Assembly: GCA_001870995.2 (NCBI GenBank)
Contig: MLAV02000009.1
Coordinates: 186,001-250,000, forward strand
Origin: Chitinophaga sp. CB10
GTDB lineage: Bacteria > Bacteroidota > Bacteroidia > Chitinophagales > Chitinophagaceae
Direction: 5' to 3'
Length of the DNA: 64,000 nt
Below the pieces are notes generated by a model. It saw only the letters and a program-made list of their open reading frames with translations, was not told the DNA's origin and did not search any database. Shown here piece after piece: positions 8,574 through 16,705 of this stretch (its first letter is position 1; each line of letters opens with the position of its first letter). The position numbers and the translations under genes were made by a program.

Positions 8574-11372
8574 TCAATAGGCAAACAACTGTTGTATCGG
8601 TAAAATAAACTCCACTCTCGTTTTCGCGTTATCCGCCGGGTCCGGATCAACCAGGTAACTCACCCGCATCCCGAACGTAAATGGTATCACATTGCCGATC
8701 TTCGTATCGAAGTACAACTCCCCGCCGGTAGAACGATACAGGTTATCCCGCTTCACAAGGTAGTTATGCGCGCTGCTGTAATCATAAAAGGCATTTGCCC
8801 GGATGCGCGTGAAATACAGCAGGTGTGCAAAGCCCCAATCCGGGTACCAGAGCGGGAAATGATAATTAGCCCCTACCTTATAAATGCGATTGTAAAACGG
8901 CGTATTATACCCCCTCGCATACACGAAGCGATCCGTAAAGCTGTAATTACCCAGCGTATCCCGCTGCTGATAAGCCGCCTGCAACTGCAGGCTATGGCTT
9001 TTTGCCAGGCCTGGCAGGTTCAGGTCAAACCGGCCATAGAGCTGCTCGCCCTTTTGCGCACCAATAGAGTGGTTGTATTGCAACGCCAGGTATTGCCCGA
9101 AATGACTGAGGATATGTTGTGTGGCGCGAATCCGCTGGTTATTGAACACGAGCGAGCTGCTGCTGTACTGTTGCGGATTTACGCGGAACCGCAGCTGATC
9201 GCTGTATAGCTTTTGAATGTAGTAGTTGGAGGATAACGACAGGGAGCGGCTGTACATCCCGGACGAAAGCTGCAACGGTATCGTAAAGCCGGCATGCCAG
9301 CTCAGCTGGTTCCAGTAATAGCGCTTGCCTTTCAGCAAGGCATTCTTGTTAATCGTATAGTCGAACCCGGTACCCAGCCAGGGGAACCAGGCCCCGTAAG
9401 TAAAGTTAGCCCCTACGGTGGACGTGCCTTCGTTGCGGTTGTACGTATAGCCGACACTGGTAGACGTCGTGTTCAGGATATTATTCCCCAACAAACTGAT
9501 GCTGTACTCCGGATCGTTAAACGACGGCACCCAGCTGTGAAAGTTGAAGAAACCGGTCGTTTTCCGGTATGGCTTTACAGGAAGGGAGTCCGCCGGCACT
9601 TTGTCCAGGATGTTGCCGCCTTCCTTCAAATCCGGGTGCAGCCAGCTGCCTTGTTGCGCGCGGGTAATGTCTGCTTCTTTCCAGGGAGCAGTAAATGCCG
9701 TGGTAAGCAGTTGATACCCCCCGGCCGTAAACTCGCTAAACACCAGGCCATTGGCAGATGGCGCCATAAACAGGGCTGAATTCGGACGGTCCGTAACCTG
9801 CCAGGTTTTCCGGCCAGATAACGTCATCGCATATACGTTGTTAACGTCTTTCACGCCGGAAGTAAAGTACAACGTATCCCCGGCTATTACCGGCGCGCCA
9901 ATGATTTGATAGGAGAAGCCGGAAAGCGGCGTGATGGCGCCGGTGGCGAGCGACTGGCTAACCAGCGCCATTTCGCCTTTGGCATTTCGCACAGCGCTGA
10001 TGACGGCATCTTCCGCGGTGTTGAACCTCGGGTTGGTATAGTAATAGTTGTCCGGGTTGGGCAGTATCTTTTCCACTTCGCCGGTAGCGGTATTGATCAG
10101 CCGGAGGCTGTACTGCATATCCGGCGTGGCGGATACGGCTATCACTTTTGTGCCGGCAGTATTGATGTCAGGCGCGTAGTATTTGCCTTTGCCGGGCACC
10201 GTTGCGGTACGGCCGGTTGTTCTGTCATAAATACGGATGGCGGATAAATCCTTCCAGCCCCAGCGGGCATCGAAGCGGGCGGCTGCCCATACGATGCGGT
10301 TATTGCGGTAGCTGAAGTAATCGTCGAAGACGATGCCGGGCCGCGTCAGCAGCGTGGCGCTGCCATCCGCTTTCAGCAGGTAAAAGCCGGGGACGGTATT
10401 CCAGCTGGCTTTGAGCAGCACGTATTCGTTAGGCGTACCGGCAGGATAGAGGTATTTATAATTCGTGAAAACTTTTGGCGCAGGCAGCAGGGGCTGCGCC
10501 GGCGTGATCTCCGGCCGCTGCGCATAGCGCGTCCAGATGGAGTCGTAATGCTGCATCGCGGCATGATAGAAGCCGGTAACGTTCATGCCTGTACGCTTTT
10601 TCATGCTGCGGGACATAGGGTAGAATACCCCGCGGAAGCGGACGGCATCCGTCGTCACCTCTTTCCAGAAAGTGGTACCGTAATGTTCCCGGCCATAGAC
10701 GCTCATGAGGTAACCCAGCGGGTAGTGATCCGGCGTATAGTCGCGGTAGGAGCCGTTGCGTATCTTCATGTAGGAATAATCCTTCTGCGCCAGCGCCAGG
10801 GCGCGGAAGCCATCGAAGAAGGCGGGTAGCCGCCCCCTGCCCTGCTGGCTCAGCGCCGTTTCCATGGTTACTGCGTCCCCTTCCCAGAACCAGTTTGGCA
10901 CCGCGATGTTGGTAGCGGCAGCCTGCCCCATTTCCCCACCCAGCCAGGAAAAGACTTTCGAAGCCCCCTGCCGGAAGTTCATATTTTGCAGTACGTGCCG
11001 GTATTCATGCAGGGAAAGCTGCTCCACCCAGTTCAGCGAACCGAGGTTATAGGAGGTTGGCGGCGGCGCAAGGAAGAACTCCGAGCGGAATGGTCCCAGC
11101 GCCACATACCCATTGGATTCCATCGTCTGGTTTTGCAGTACGATGTTGACTTTCTTTTGCAAAGGGCCGATAGACAGGCGGTTGTACCTGTTCAGATAAG
11201 TAACGATGTTGGCTACACGCTCGCCGGCATGCCCCAGGCCGGCAGGAAATATCACCCGGACGGTATCCGTATTGATCTGTTGCCACTTCAGGCTGGAGGG
11301 ATTCCCTCCGAATTGTTGTGCAGAAAGTTGCAGGCATGTCAACGTCAGTAACGCGACGGGTAAATAGCGCAT
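8574..11372 (-). CDS. HExxH-peptidase-like / beta-propeller / outer-membrane barrel protein
   Basis: A 932-residue protein with a signal peptide (residues 1-19). Residues about 20-250 look like a gluzincin metallopeptidase: H122-E-Y-R-H126 within QLSLHEYRHVLQNM, then PNWFWEGDAVTMET with E164 in the place of the third zinc ligand. Residues about 290-600 carry repeats such as YAPDINTAGTKVIAVSA and NPRFNTAEDAVISAV, which resemble TolB/WD40-like propeller blades. Residues about 640-932 are alternating aromatic/polar strands ending in LPIQQLFAY, a terminal aromatic as in outer-membrane barrels. It is probably an outer-membrane-anchored enzyme or transporter facing the periplasm. It starts 12 bases after the sdaA stop codon, so the two are likely co-transcribed. 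Activity and substrate are unknown. Confidence 0.7.
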   Translation of the reverse strand: MRYLPVALLTLTCLQLSAQQFGGNPSSLKWQQINTDTVRVIFPAGLGHAGERVANIVTYLNRYNRLSIGPLQKKVNIVLQNQTMESNGYVALGPFRSEFFLAPPPTSYNLGSLNWVEQLSLHEYRHVLQNMNFRQGASKVFSWLGGEMGQAAATNIAVPNWFWEGDAVTMETALSQQGRGRLPAFFDGFRALALAQKDYSYMKIRNGSYRDYTPDHYPLGYLMSVYGREHYGTTFWKEVTTDAVRFRGVFYPMSRSMKKRTGMNVTGFYHAAMQHYDSIWTRYAQRPEITPAQPLLPAPKVFTNYKYLYPAGTPNEYVLLKASWNTVPGFYLLKADGSATLLTRPGIVFDDYFSYRNNRIVWAAARFDARWGWKDLSAIRIYDRTTGRTATVPGKGKYYAPDINTAGTKVIAVSATPDMQYSLRLINTATGEVEKILPNPDNYYYTNPRFNTAEDAVISAVRNAKGEMALVSQSLATGAITPLSGFSYQIIGAPVIAGDTLYFTSGVKDVNNVYAMTLSGRKTWQVTDRPNSALFMAPSANGLVFSEFTAGGYQLLTTAFTAPWKEADITRAQQGSWLHPDLKEGGNILDKVPADSLPVKPYRKTTGFFNFHSWVPSFNDPEYSISLLGNNILNTTSTSVGYTYNRNEGTSTVGANFTYGAWFPWLGTGFDYTINKNALLKGKRYYWNQLSWHAGFTIPLQLSSGMYSRSLSLSSNYYIQKLYSDQLRFRVNPQQYSSSSLVFNNQRIRATQHILSHFGQYLALQYNHSIGAQKGEQLYGRFDLNLPGLAKSHSLQLQAAYQQRDTLGNYSFTDRFVYARGYNTPFYNRIYKVGANYHFPLWYPDWGFAHLLYFTRIRANAFYDYSSAHNYLVKRDNLYRSTGGELYFDTKIGNVIPFTFGMRVSYLVDPDPADNAKTRVEFILPIQQLFAY

Positions 11373-11384
11373 AGGTGTCAGATA

Positions 11385-12812
11385 TTAACACTCGCTCAGG
11401 CTGATCGGGATATTCACCGCCAATCCGCCGTCAGAGGTTTCCTTGTATTTAGAGTTCATATCCAGCGCGGTTTCCCACATGGTTTTCACCACTGCGTCCA
11501 GGGATACTTTCGCCAGTTCAGGATTGCTTTGCAGCGCCAGCTGGGAAGCGGTGATGGCCTTGATAGCCCCCATGGTATTGCGTTCTATGCAGGGCACCTG
11601 TACCAGGCCGCCGATAGGATCGCAGGTAAGACCCAGGTGGTGTTCCATGGCTATTTCGGCAGCCATTAACACCTGGCGCTGGGAGCCGCCGAGGCACTCC
11701 GTCAGCGCGGCAGCCGCCATCGCGGAGGATACGCCTATTTCCGCCTGGCAGCCACCCATGGCCGCCGAAATGGTAGACCGTTTTTTAAAGATACTGCCGA
11801 TTTCAGAAGCGGTGAGCAGGAACTGGATAATCTTATCGTCGTGAAGGCCATCGCAGAAGGCGATGAAATACTGCAGCACGGCAGGGATTACGCCTGCGGC
11901 GCCGTTCGTAGGGGCGGTTACCACGCGGCCAAAGGAAGCATTTTCTTCATTCACGGCCAGGGCAAAACAGCTCACCCAGTCCAGCGTATAGGTAAAATGC
12001 TCGCCCCCGGCGCGGATAGCGTCGATCCAGGAAGCGTAATCCGTATAGGTACGGCCTTTCAGTAATTTCTTGTTGAGCGCCGCGGCGCGGCGGGCTACTT
12101 TCAGTCCACCCGGCAGTTCCCCGGTGGTATGGCAGCCGCGGTAAGTGCATTCCTGCATTACCCGCCAGATATTGAGTACGCCGGCGCGGGTTTCCGCTTC
12201 CGGGCGCCAGGCATGTTCATTTTCCATTACCAGCTCGGAAATGCTGTAGCCGGTTTTAATACACCATTGCAGCAACTGCCGGGCGGTATCGATGGGGAAT
12301 GGCAGGTCCACCTGGTTGGCGCTGCTGCCGTTTTCTCCTTCCTGCACCACAAACCCGCCACCGATGGAATAATAGGTAGCCGCCCGCTGTTCGCCATCGT
12401 TAAAGGTCACCAGGAAGGTGAGCGCATTCGGATGGAATGGCAGGGACTCTTCGAAGAGGAAAGTGACATCTTCCATAGGGTCGAAGTCAATTTCATATTT
12501 GCCCGCTACTGTCATTTTACGGTTACGGCGGATAGCGTCTATTTTAGGATTGATCTGGTTTACATCAAAGGTAACGGGATCATCGCCGCAGAGGCCCAGC
12601 AGAACGGCAATGTCAGTACCGTGACCATGGCCGGTTTTAGCCAGGGAGCCGTATAGCAGCACCTGCAGGCGGGAGATGGCCGGCAGGCGGCCGGCTGTTT
12701 CCAGGTCGTGCAGGAAACGCAGCGCTGCGCGCCATGGACCAAGGGTATGGGAACTGGAAGGGCCAACGCCAATCTTAAAAATGTCGAATACTGAAATACA
12801 TTCGTGTGCCAC
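11385..12812 (-). CDS. sdaA: L-serine ammonia-lyase, iron-sulfur type (single-chain)
   Basis: A 475-residue L-serine dehydratase that deaminates serine to pyruvate and ammonia using a [4Fe-4S] cluster. The N-terminal domain begins with SVFDIFKIGVGPSSSHTLGP, the usual substrate/regulatory-domain opening. The C-terminal catalytic domain has GAAGVIPAVLQY, GGCQAEIGVSSAMAAAALTE and LTCDPIGGLVQVPCIERN, whose cysteines are the cluster ligands. The last residue is cysteine (SLSEC); in the type 2 enzyme of Legionella the terminal cysteine caps the cluster, so the same may apply. Length is normal for the single-chain form. The downstream large membrane protein follows after 12 bases. A near-match -7 element (TATTTTTA, 12835-12842) lies just upstream. 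Confidence 0.95.
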   Translation of the reverse strand: MAHECISVFDIFKIGVGPSSSHTLGPWRAALRFLHDLETAGRLPAISRLQVLLYGSLAKTGHGHGTDIAVLLGLCGDDPVTFDVNQINPKIDAIRRNRKMTVAGKYEIDFDPMEDVTFLFEESLPFHPNALTFLVTFNDGEQRAATYYSIGGGFVVQEGENGSSANQVDLPFPIDTARQLLQWCIKTGYSISELVMENEHAWRPEAETRAGVLNIWRVMQECTYRGCHTTGELPGGLKVARRAAALNKKLLKGRTYTDYASWIDAIRAGGEHFTYTLDWVSCFALAVNEENASFGRVVTAPTNGAAGVIPAVLQYFIAFCDGLHDDKIIQFLLTASEIGSIFKKRSTISAAMGGCQAEIGVSSAMAAAALTECLGGSQRQVLMAAEIAMEHHLGLTCDPIGGLVQVPCIERNTMGAIKAITASQLALQSNPELAKVSLDAVVKTMWETALDMNSKYKETSDGGLAVNIPISLSEC

Positions 12813-12999
12813 TAATATGAATTTATTTTATCTGTAAAAATACGGCAACTTGAGCAGATAAAACGCGGGCGGCAGTTATACTTATCATAAGTTTTGGCCT
12901 GCCGGCAGCAGGAATTTTTTCCAGTAAATTATCTAGCGGCGCCTCCGCCGCCGGGAACGGCTCATTATTTGTATCAGTCGCTTCAAATCCTTCACTTCC

Positions 13000-15300
13000 A
13001 TGAACCTTATCCGCGTCCTGTTTTCCGCTACCGCCCTGCTGGCGGCGCTTTTCAGTGAGCAACCCTCCCTGGCCCAACAGGCCCTCACCACCCGGCAGGA
13101 AACTAATCTGGCAGCCTTTGCAAAGCTTTACGGCTACGTCAGGTACTTCCATCCTTCCGATGAAGCCAGCAGTATTTCCTGGGAGCAATTCGCCAATTAC
13201 GGCAGCCTGGAAGTCTTACAAGCCGGCAACACGGAGGAGCTGGTCAATACGCTGAACCGGCTTTTCAAACCCATAGCGCCGGCAGCCCTGGCGTACAGCG
13301 GGCGGGAACCTGCCCTGCCCTCCATTACGCCGCCGGCAAAAAAAGGGTATAAGCCCGTTGCCTGGCAGCATGAAGGCGTGGGCATCTCCAACGAAATGAA
13401 CAAAAACCAGATCTATAGCAGCAGGCGTATCAATCGGCCGGAGGCGGCAGTGGTCAGCAACGGCTGGTCTACCGTTATGCAATCCATCAACGCGGAGCCT
13501 TACCGCAATTGCGAATTCCGGTATTCCGCCCGGTTGAAAGTCCTTTCGGACTACAGCGGGAGAGCCCAGCTCTGGTTCAGGGTCGACAATAAAAAACGGA
13601 ACGGCTTTTTCGACAACATGAACGACCGGCCGGCCGTTGCCAGCCAGTGGGCCACCTATACCATTACCGGCCGTATCAATGCGGATGCAGATGTGCTGGC
13701 GTTTGGCATCATGGCGCTGAACCCCGGTAAAGTGCTGGCGGACGATATCAAACTGGAAATCAACAAGGATGGCAGGTGGATAGCGGCGCCCGTGGCAAAC
13801 GGCGATTGCGAAGCCTATAATGGCAACCTTACACCGGAAAAATGGTATATAGGCAAAGAGGCGGAAGGCTTTTCCATGCAGGCGGATACGACGGATGTCA
13901 GCAGCGGGAAAGCCGCTATGGCGCTGATTTTCGCACCCAAGATGCTGCAGAAAGGGATCGCCGCTCCCCTGTTCGATGGCTTTCCGCAACCGGGGGAATA
14001 CGCACGCGTGGCCTTAGGCGGCGGGGTCAAAGCGGCAGTGCCCCTGGCCTTATATGGCACGGACGCGCATACTTACCCTATGGGGGATTCGATCTCTCTC
14101 CAACAACTAAAAACAGCACTGGCTATTACGTACAAAAAAGGCCAAACGGCGGACCTGCCGGGCATCCGGTTTGCGGACGTGATCATCGCGTGGAATATTT
14201 TCAAACACTTTTTCCCTTACTGGGAGGATGCTTCCGCCACGCCGGACCAGCTGCTGCGCCAGGCGCTGCAATCCGCCGCTACGGATAAAACGCCGGCGCA
14301 GTTCCTCGTTACCCTGCAAAAAATGATGGCCCCTTTGAATGATGGGCATATCTGGGTGTTTATGGCCAATATGCCGCAAAATTATTCGGTTGGGGCTGCG
14401 TTTGCCCGGGCGGACGGCAAGGTGGCTGTGAGCCGGCTCATAGGCCCGTCCCTGGAAGGACGGCTGGCCCCCGGGGATGTGGTGACCGCCATCGACAACA
14501 TACCCGTGGAAACCTTTGTGGCGCAGGAGGTAGCCCTGATGAGCGGCTCCGCGCAGGTGAAGGACAAAAGGGCGATGGACCGGCTGCTCTCCGGCGCGCC
14601 GGACACGGAGGTAAAGCTGGACATCCTGCACAACGGCATTCCTAAAACGGTAACGGCTACACGAAATCTAACGCCGCAGGCGTATGCCGCCGCCACCAGG
14701 CGCGCCTACCCTATGGGATGGATGAAGCCGGGCGTGTATTATATTGACCTGGACCGGGAGCCCATGGATTCCATCCGCCGGCATATCCATGAAATAGCGG
14801 GCGCCCGGGCGCTGATATGCGATTTGCGGGGGTATCCGAACTTCAACCACGGGCTGATTCCGCATTTGATGACCACCAAAGAGAGCAGGGACTGGATGTT
14901 TGTACCCCGGTTTAACCGGCCGGATCAGCAGGATATGACTTTCAAAGGCCTGGGCTGGAACCTGGCGCCGGAGCAACCGCATATAGGCGGCAAGGTATTT
15001 TTCCTGACGGACGGCCGCGCCATTAGCTACGCGGAAAGTTACCTGGGCTATGTGCAGGACGAAAAGCTGGGAACCATTATTGGCGGGCCTACGGCGGGTA
15101 CCAACGGCAATATTAACCAGGTGGATTTGCCAGGCGGTTATTTCTTTGCCTTTACCGGCATGCTCGTGAAAAACCATGATGGCAGCAAGCATCACCTGAA
15201 AGGCATTGTACCGCAGGTACCGGTAACGCCTACACTGGCGGGCCTGGCGGCCGGTAAGGACGAGGTGCTGGACAAGGCGCTGGAACTGGCTGAAAAATAA
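13000..15300 (+). CDS. secreted S41-family peptidase
   Basis: A 766-residue protein with a signal peptide (through SEQPSLAQQ). Residues about 27-390 contain a helical opening (AFAKLYGYVRYFHPSDEASS), common in Bacteroidota S41 peptidases, and a carbohydrate-binding-like beta domain. A PDZ-like segment (LEGRLAPGDVVTAIDNIPVE) is followed by the S41 core: ARALICDLRGYPN, GKVFFLTDGRAISYAESYLG with the likely nucleophile S676, and GPTAGTNGNINQVDLPGG. S41 enzymes cleave near the C-termini of extracytoplasmic proteins. It probably works in the periplasm or at the surface. It is divergent from sdaA, with 187 bases between them, and ends at a strong two-way terminator. The substrate is unknown. Confidence 0.85.
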   Translation: MNLIRVLFSATALLAALFSEQPSLAQQALTTRQETNLAAFAKLYGYVRYFHPSDEASSISWEQFANYGSLEVLQAGNTEELVNTLNRLFKPIAPAALAYSGREPALPSITPPAKKGYKPVAWQHEGVGISNEMNKNQIYSSRRINRPEAAVVSNGWSTVMQSINAEPYRNCEFRYSARLKVLSDYSGRAQLWFRVDNKKRNGFFDNMNDRPAVASQWATYTITGRINADADVLAFGIMALNPGKVLADDIKLEINKDGRWIAAPVANGDCEAYNGNLTPEKWYIGKEAEGFSMQADTTDVSSGKAAMALIFAPKMLQKGIAAPLFDGFPQPGEYARVALGGGVKAAVPLALYGTDAHTYPMGDSISLQQLKTALAITYKKGQTADLPGIRFADVIIAWNIFKHFFPYWEDASATPDQLLRQALQSAATDKTPAQFLVTLQKMMAPLNDGHIWVFMANMPQNYSVGAAFARADGKVAVSRLIGPSLEGRLAPGDVVTAIDNIPVETFVAQEVALMSGSAQVKDKRAMDRLLSGAPDTEVKLDILHNGIPKTVTATRNLTPQAYAAATRRAYPMGWMKPGVYYIDLDREPMDSIRRHIHEIAGARALICDLRGYPNFNHGLIPHLMTTKESRDWMFVPRFNRPDQQDMTFKGLGWNLAPEQPHIGGKVFFLTDGRAISYAESYLGYVQDEKLGTIIGGPTAGTNGNINQVDLPGGYFFAFTGMLVKNHDGSKHHLKGIVPQVPVTPTLAGLAAGKDEVLDKALELAEK

Positions 15301-15302
15301 CG

Positions 15303-15337
15303 AAAAGCCCCCGGTAACGCATTACCGGGGGCTTTTT
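15303..15337. terminator. bidirectional rho-independent terminator
   Basis: A 15-base stem (AAAAGCCCCCGGTAA / TTACCGGGGGCTTTT) sits between the convergent S41 peptidase and FKBP genes, with T-runs on both strands. Confidence 0.85.
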
Positions 15338-15354
15338 ATGTAATAGTGGTAAGG

Positions 15355-15858
15355 TTAGTTACCTACAGAAAAGTCGATCAGCCTGATATCGAAGATCAGC
15401 ACGGCATTACCCGGCACATTCCCGTATCCGCTTTTACCATAGGCCCAGTAGGAAGGAATATAGAGGCGTGCGATACCGCCTTTCCTTACATAACGCAGCC
15501 CGATATACCAGCCGGGGATAAGGTTTTTCATTTGCGACTGCAGGCCAAAGTTGGTAGAGTCGGAACTATCGAATTTAGCCCCCTGGGTAGTACCGTTCAT
15601 CAGGTAGCCGGCGTAGGCAACGGTGGGATAGCTGGTCCACCGGATGGTATCATTGCCGGTACCCTGTTGTTTTATTTCAACGACCACCCCGCTGCTGTCC
15701 TTGATCACATTGGTAATGTTGTTGGCGGCCAGGTAAGCTTCAATCTTGGTAGAGTCAGTAACGAACTGGGCACGTGCATCAAAATCGTCTGCCTTGTCTT
15801 TTTTACATGCGCTGAGGATGCCGATAACGGCGAGCCCCAGGAGGAGAAATTTCTTCAT
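15355..15858 (-). CDS. FKBP-type peptidyl-prolyl isomerase lipoprotein
   Basis: A 167-residue lipoprotein. The signal ends in the lipobox LSAC (residues 15-18) and is followed by a lysine-rich KKDK tail. A helical linker precedes an FKBP domain: VAYAGYLMNGTTQGAKFDSS, LIPGWYIGLRYVRKGGIARLY, IPSYWAYGKSGYG and a final VLIFDIRLID strand. FKBPs isomerise X-Pro bonds, here presumably assisting folding of exported proteins at the envelope. It is the second of two tandem FKBP genes in transcription order, 57 bases after the first, and shares the terminator at 15303-15337. The paralogues differ enough to suggest an old duplication. Confidence 0.9.
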   Translation of the reverse strand: MKKFLLLGLAVIGILSACKKDKADDFDARAQFVTDSTKIEAYLAANNITNVIKDSSGVVVEIKQQGTGNDTIRWTSYPTVAYAGYLMNGTTQGAKFDSSDSTNFGLQSQMKNLIPGWYIGLRYVRKGGIARLYIPSYWAYGKSGYGNVPGNAVLIFDIRLIDFSVGN

Positions 15859-15915
15859 TGTAGTTGTTTGGCGCTGTTTTTAGTTGTCGTGAAAATATAA
15901 AATTGCCCGAATAGT

Positions 15916-16410
15916 TTACCGGATATCTACCAGTTCCACTTCGGAGATCAGGATTGCGTTAGGAGGAATGTTTTGCGTGGGCACGCCGATGGAGCCAAAA
16001 GCCAGTTCAGGCGGGATATACATGCGGATGCGGCCACCCTTGGAAATTTTGCGCAGGCCTATCTGCCAGCCGGCGATATGATTTTTGAGCTGCATGTTAT
16101 CGAAATCCGTCGGGCCAAAGGAGCTGGCCACCACGCTGCCGTTGAGCAGCTGGTAGGAGTAGGACACGATGGGGATGGAAGTAGGCGTCAGGTAATGCAC
16201 GGAATCCCCGGGTTTGAGGATGACGTAATAAAGGCCGGAGGGGTCCCTGTAGGCCGATTCATTTTTCTGCCCGATGATGCTCCGGATAGTGCTATCGGAG
16301 GTCCATGCATCGCGGTAGATAGCTTCAAAATTAATGTCATCTCTTTTGGTACAGCTGCTGCCCAAAGTGATTATAGTAAGGGAAGTAAGGAGTAAAAATA
16401 GATATTTCAT
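15916..16410 (-). CDS. FKBP-type peptidyl-prolyl isomerase lipoprotein (tandem paralogue)
   Basis: A 164-residue lipoprotein; the start MKYLFLLLTSLTIITLGSSC gives a proper signal and lipobox (C20), so the longer frame beginning 171 bases upstream is rejected. The FKBP fold is indicated by PIVSYSYQLLNGSVVASSFG, HIAGWQIGLRKISKGGRIRM, YIPPELAFGSIG and NAILISEVELVDIR. The aspartate and aromatic residues lining the pocket are only partly kept, so isomerase activity is likely but not certain. It is the first gene of the FKBP pair and likely co-transcribed with its neighbour. The 295 bases upstream, towards groEL, hold only the groEL terminator and GC-rich filler. Confidence 0.87.
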   Translation of the reverse strand: MKYLFLLLTSLTIITLGSSCTKRDDINFEAIYRDAWTSDSTIRSIIGQKNESAYRDPSGLYYVILKPGDSVHYLTPTSIPIVSYSYQLLNGSVVASSFGPTDFDNMQLKNHIAGWQIGLRKISKGGRIRMYIPPELAFGSIGVPTQNIPPNAILISEVELVDIR

Positions 16411-16646
16411 CCGCGTCTTTGATTTTCTCTCTGGCTGTTTAAACGGCTTATGATCCTGTAAAGTTACATAATACGAAAATTTAACCGTACATCCGCTGGG
16501 AAGGGGCTGTTGGGTTTTTTTATGGGGCGAAAGATCCGGCGCTGCCGGGCGGTCGCTGCCCGTTTGGGGCAGGCGGCGCAAAGCGGTATGCCGTATATCC
16601 GGAGTAGCAGCGGGCAGGAGGGGCTGCGCCGGAGGGGGCGCTGCAT

Positions 16647-16684
16647 AAAAAAAAGCTCCTCCCTGTAGGGGAAGAGCTTTTTTA
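16647..16684 (-). terminator. rho-independent terminator of groEL
   Basis: An imperfect stem (AAGCTC ... GAGCTT with an inner TCCC/GGGA) is followed on the minus strand by eight T residues, just past the groEL stop codon. Confidence 0.75.
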
Positions 16685-16705
16685 ATATGCTGATTATTAA
16701 TCAGA

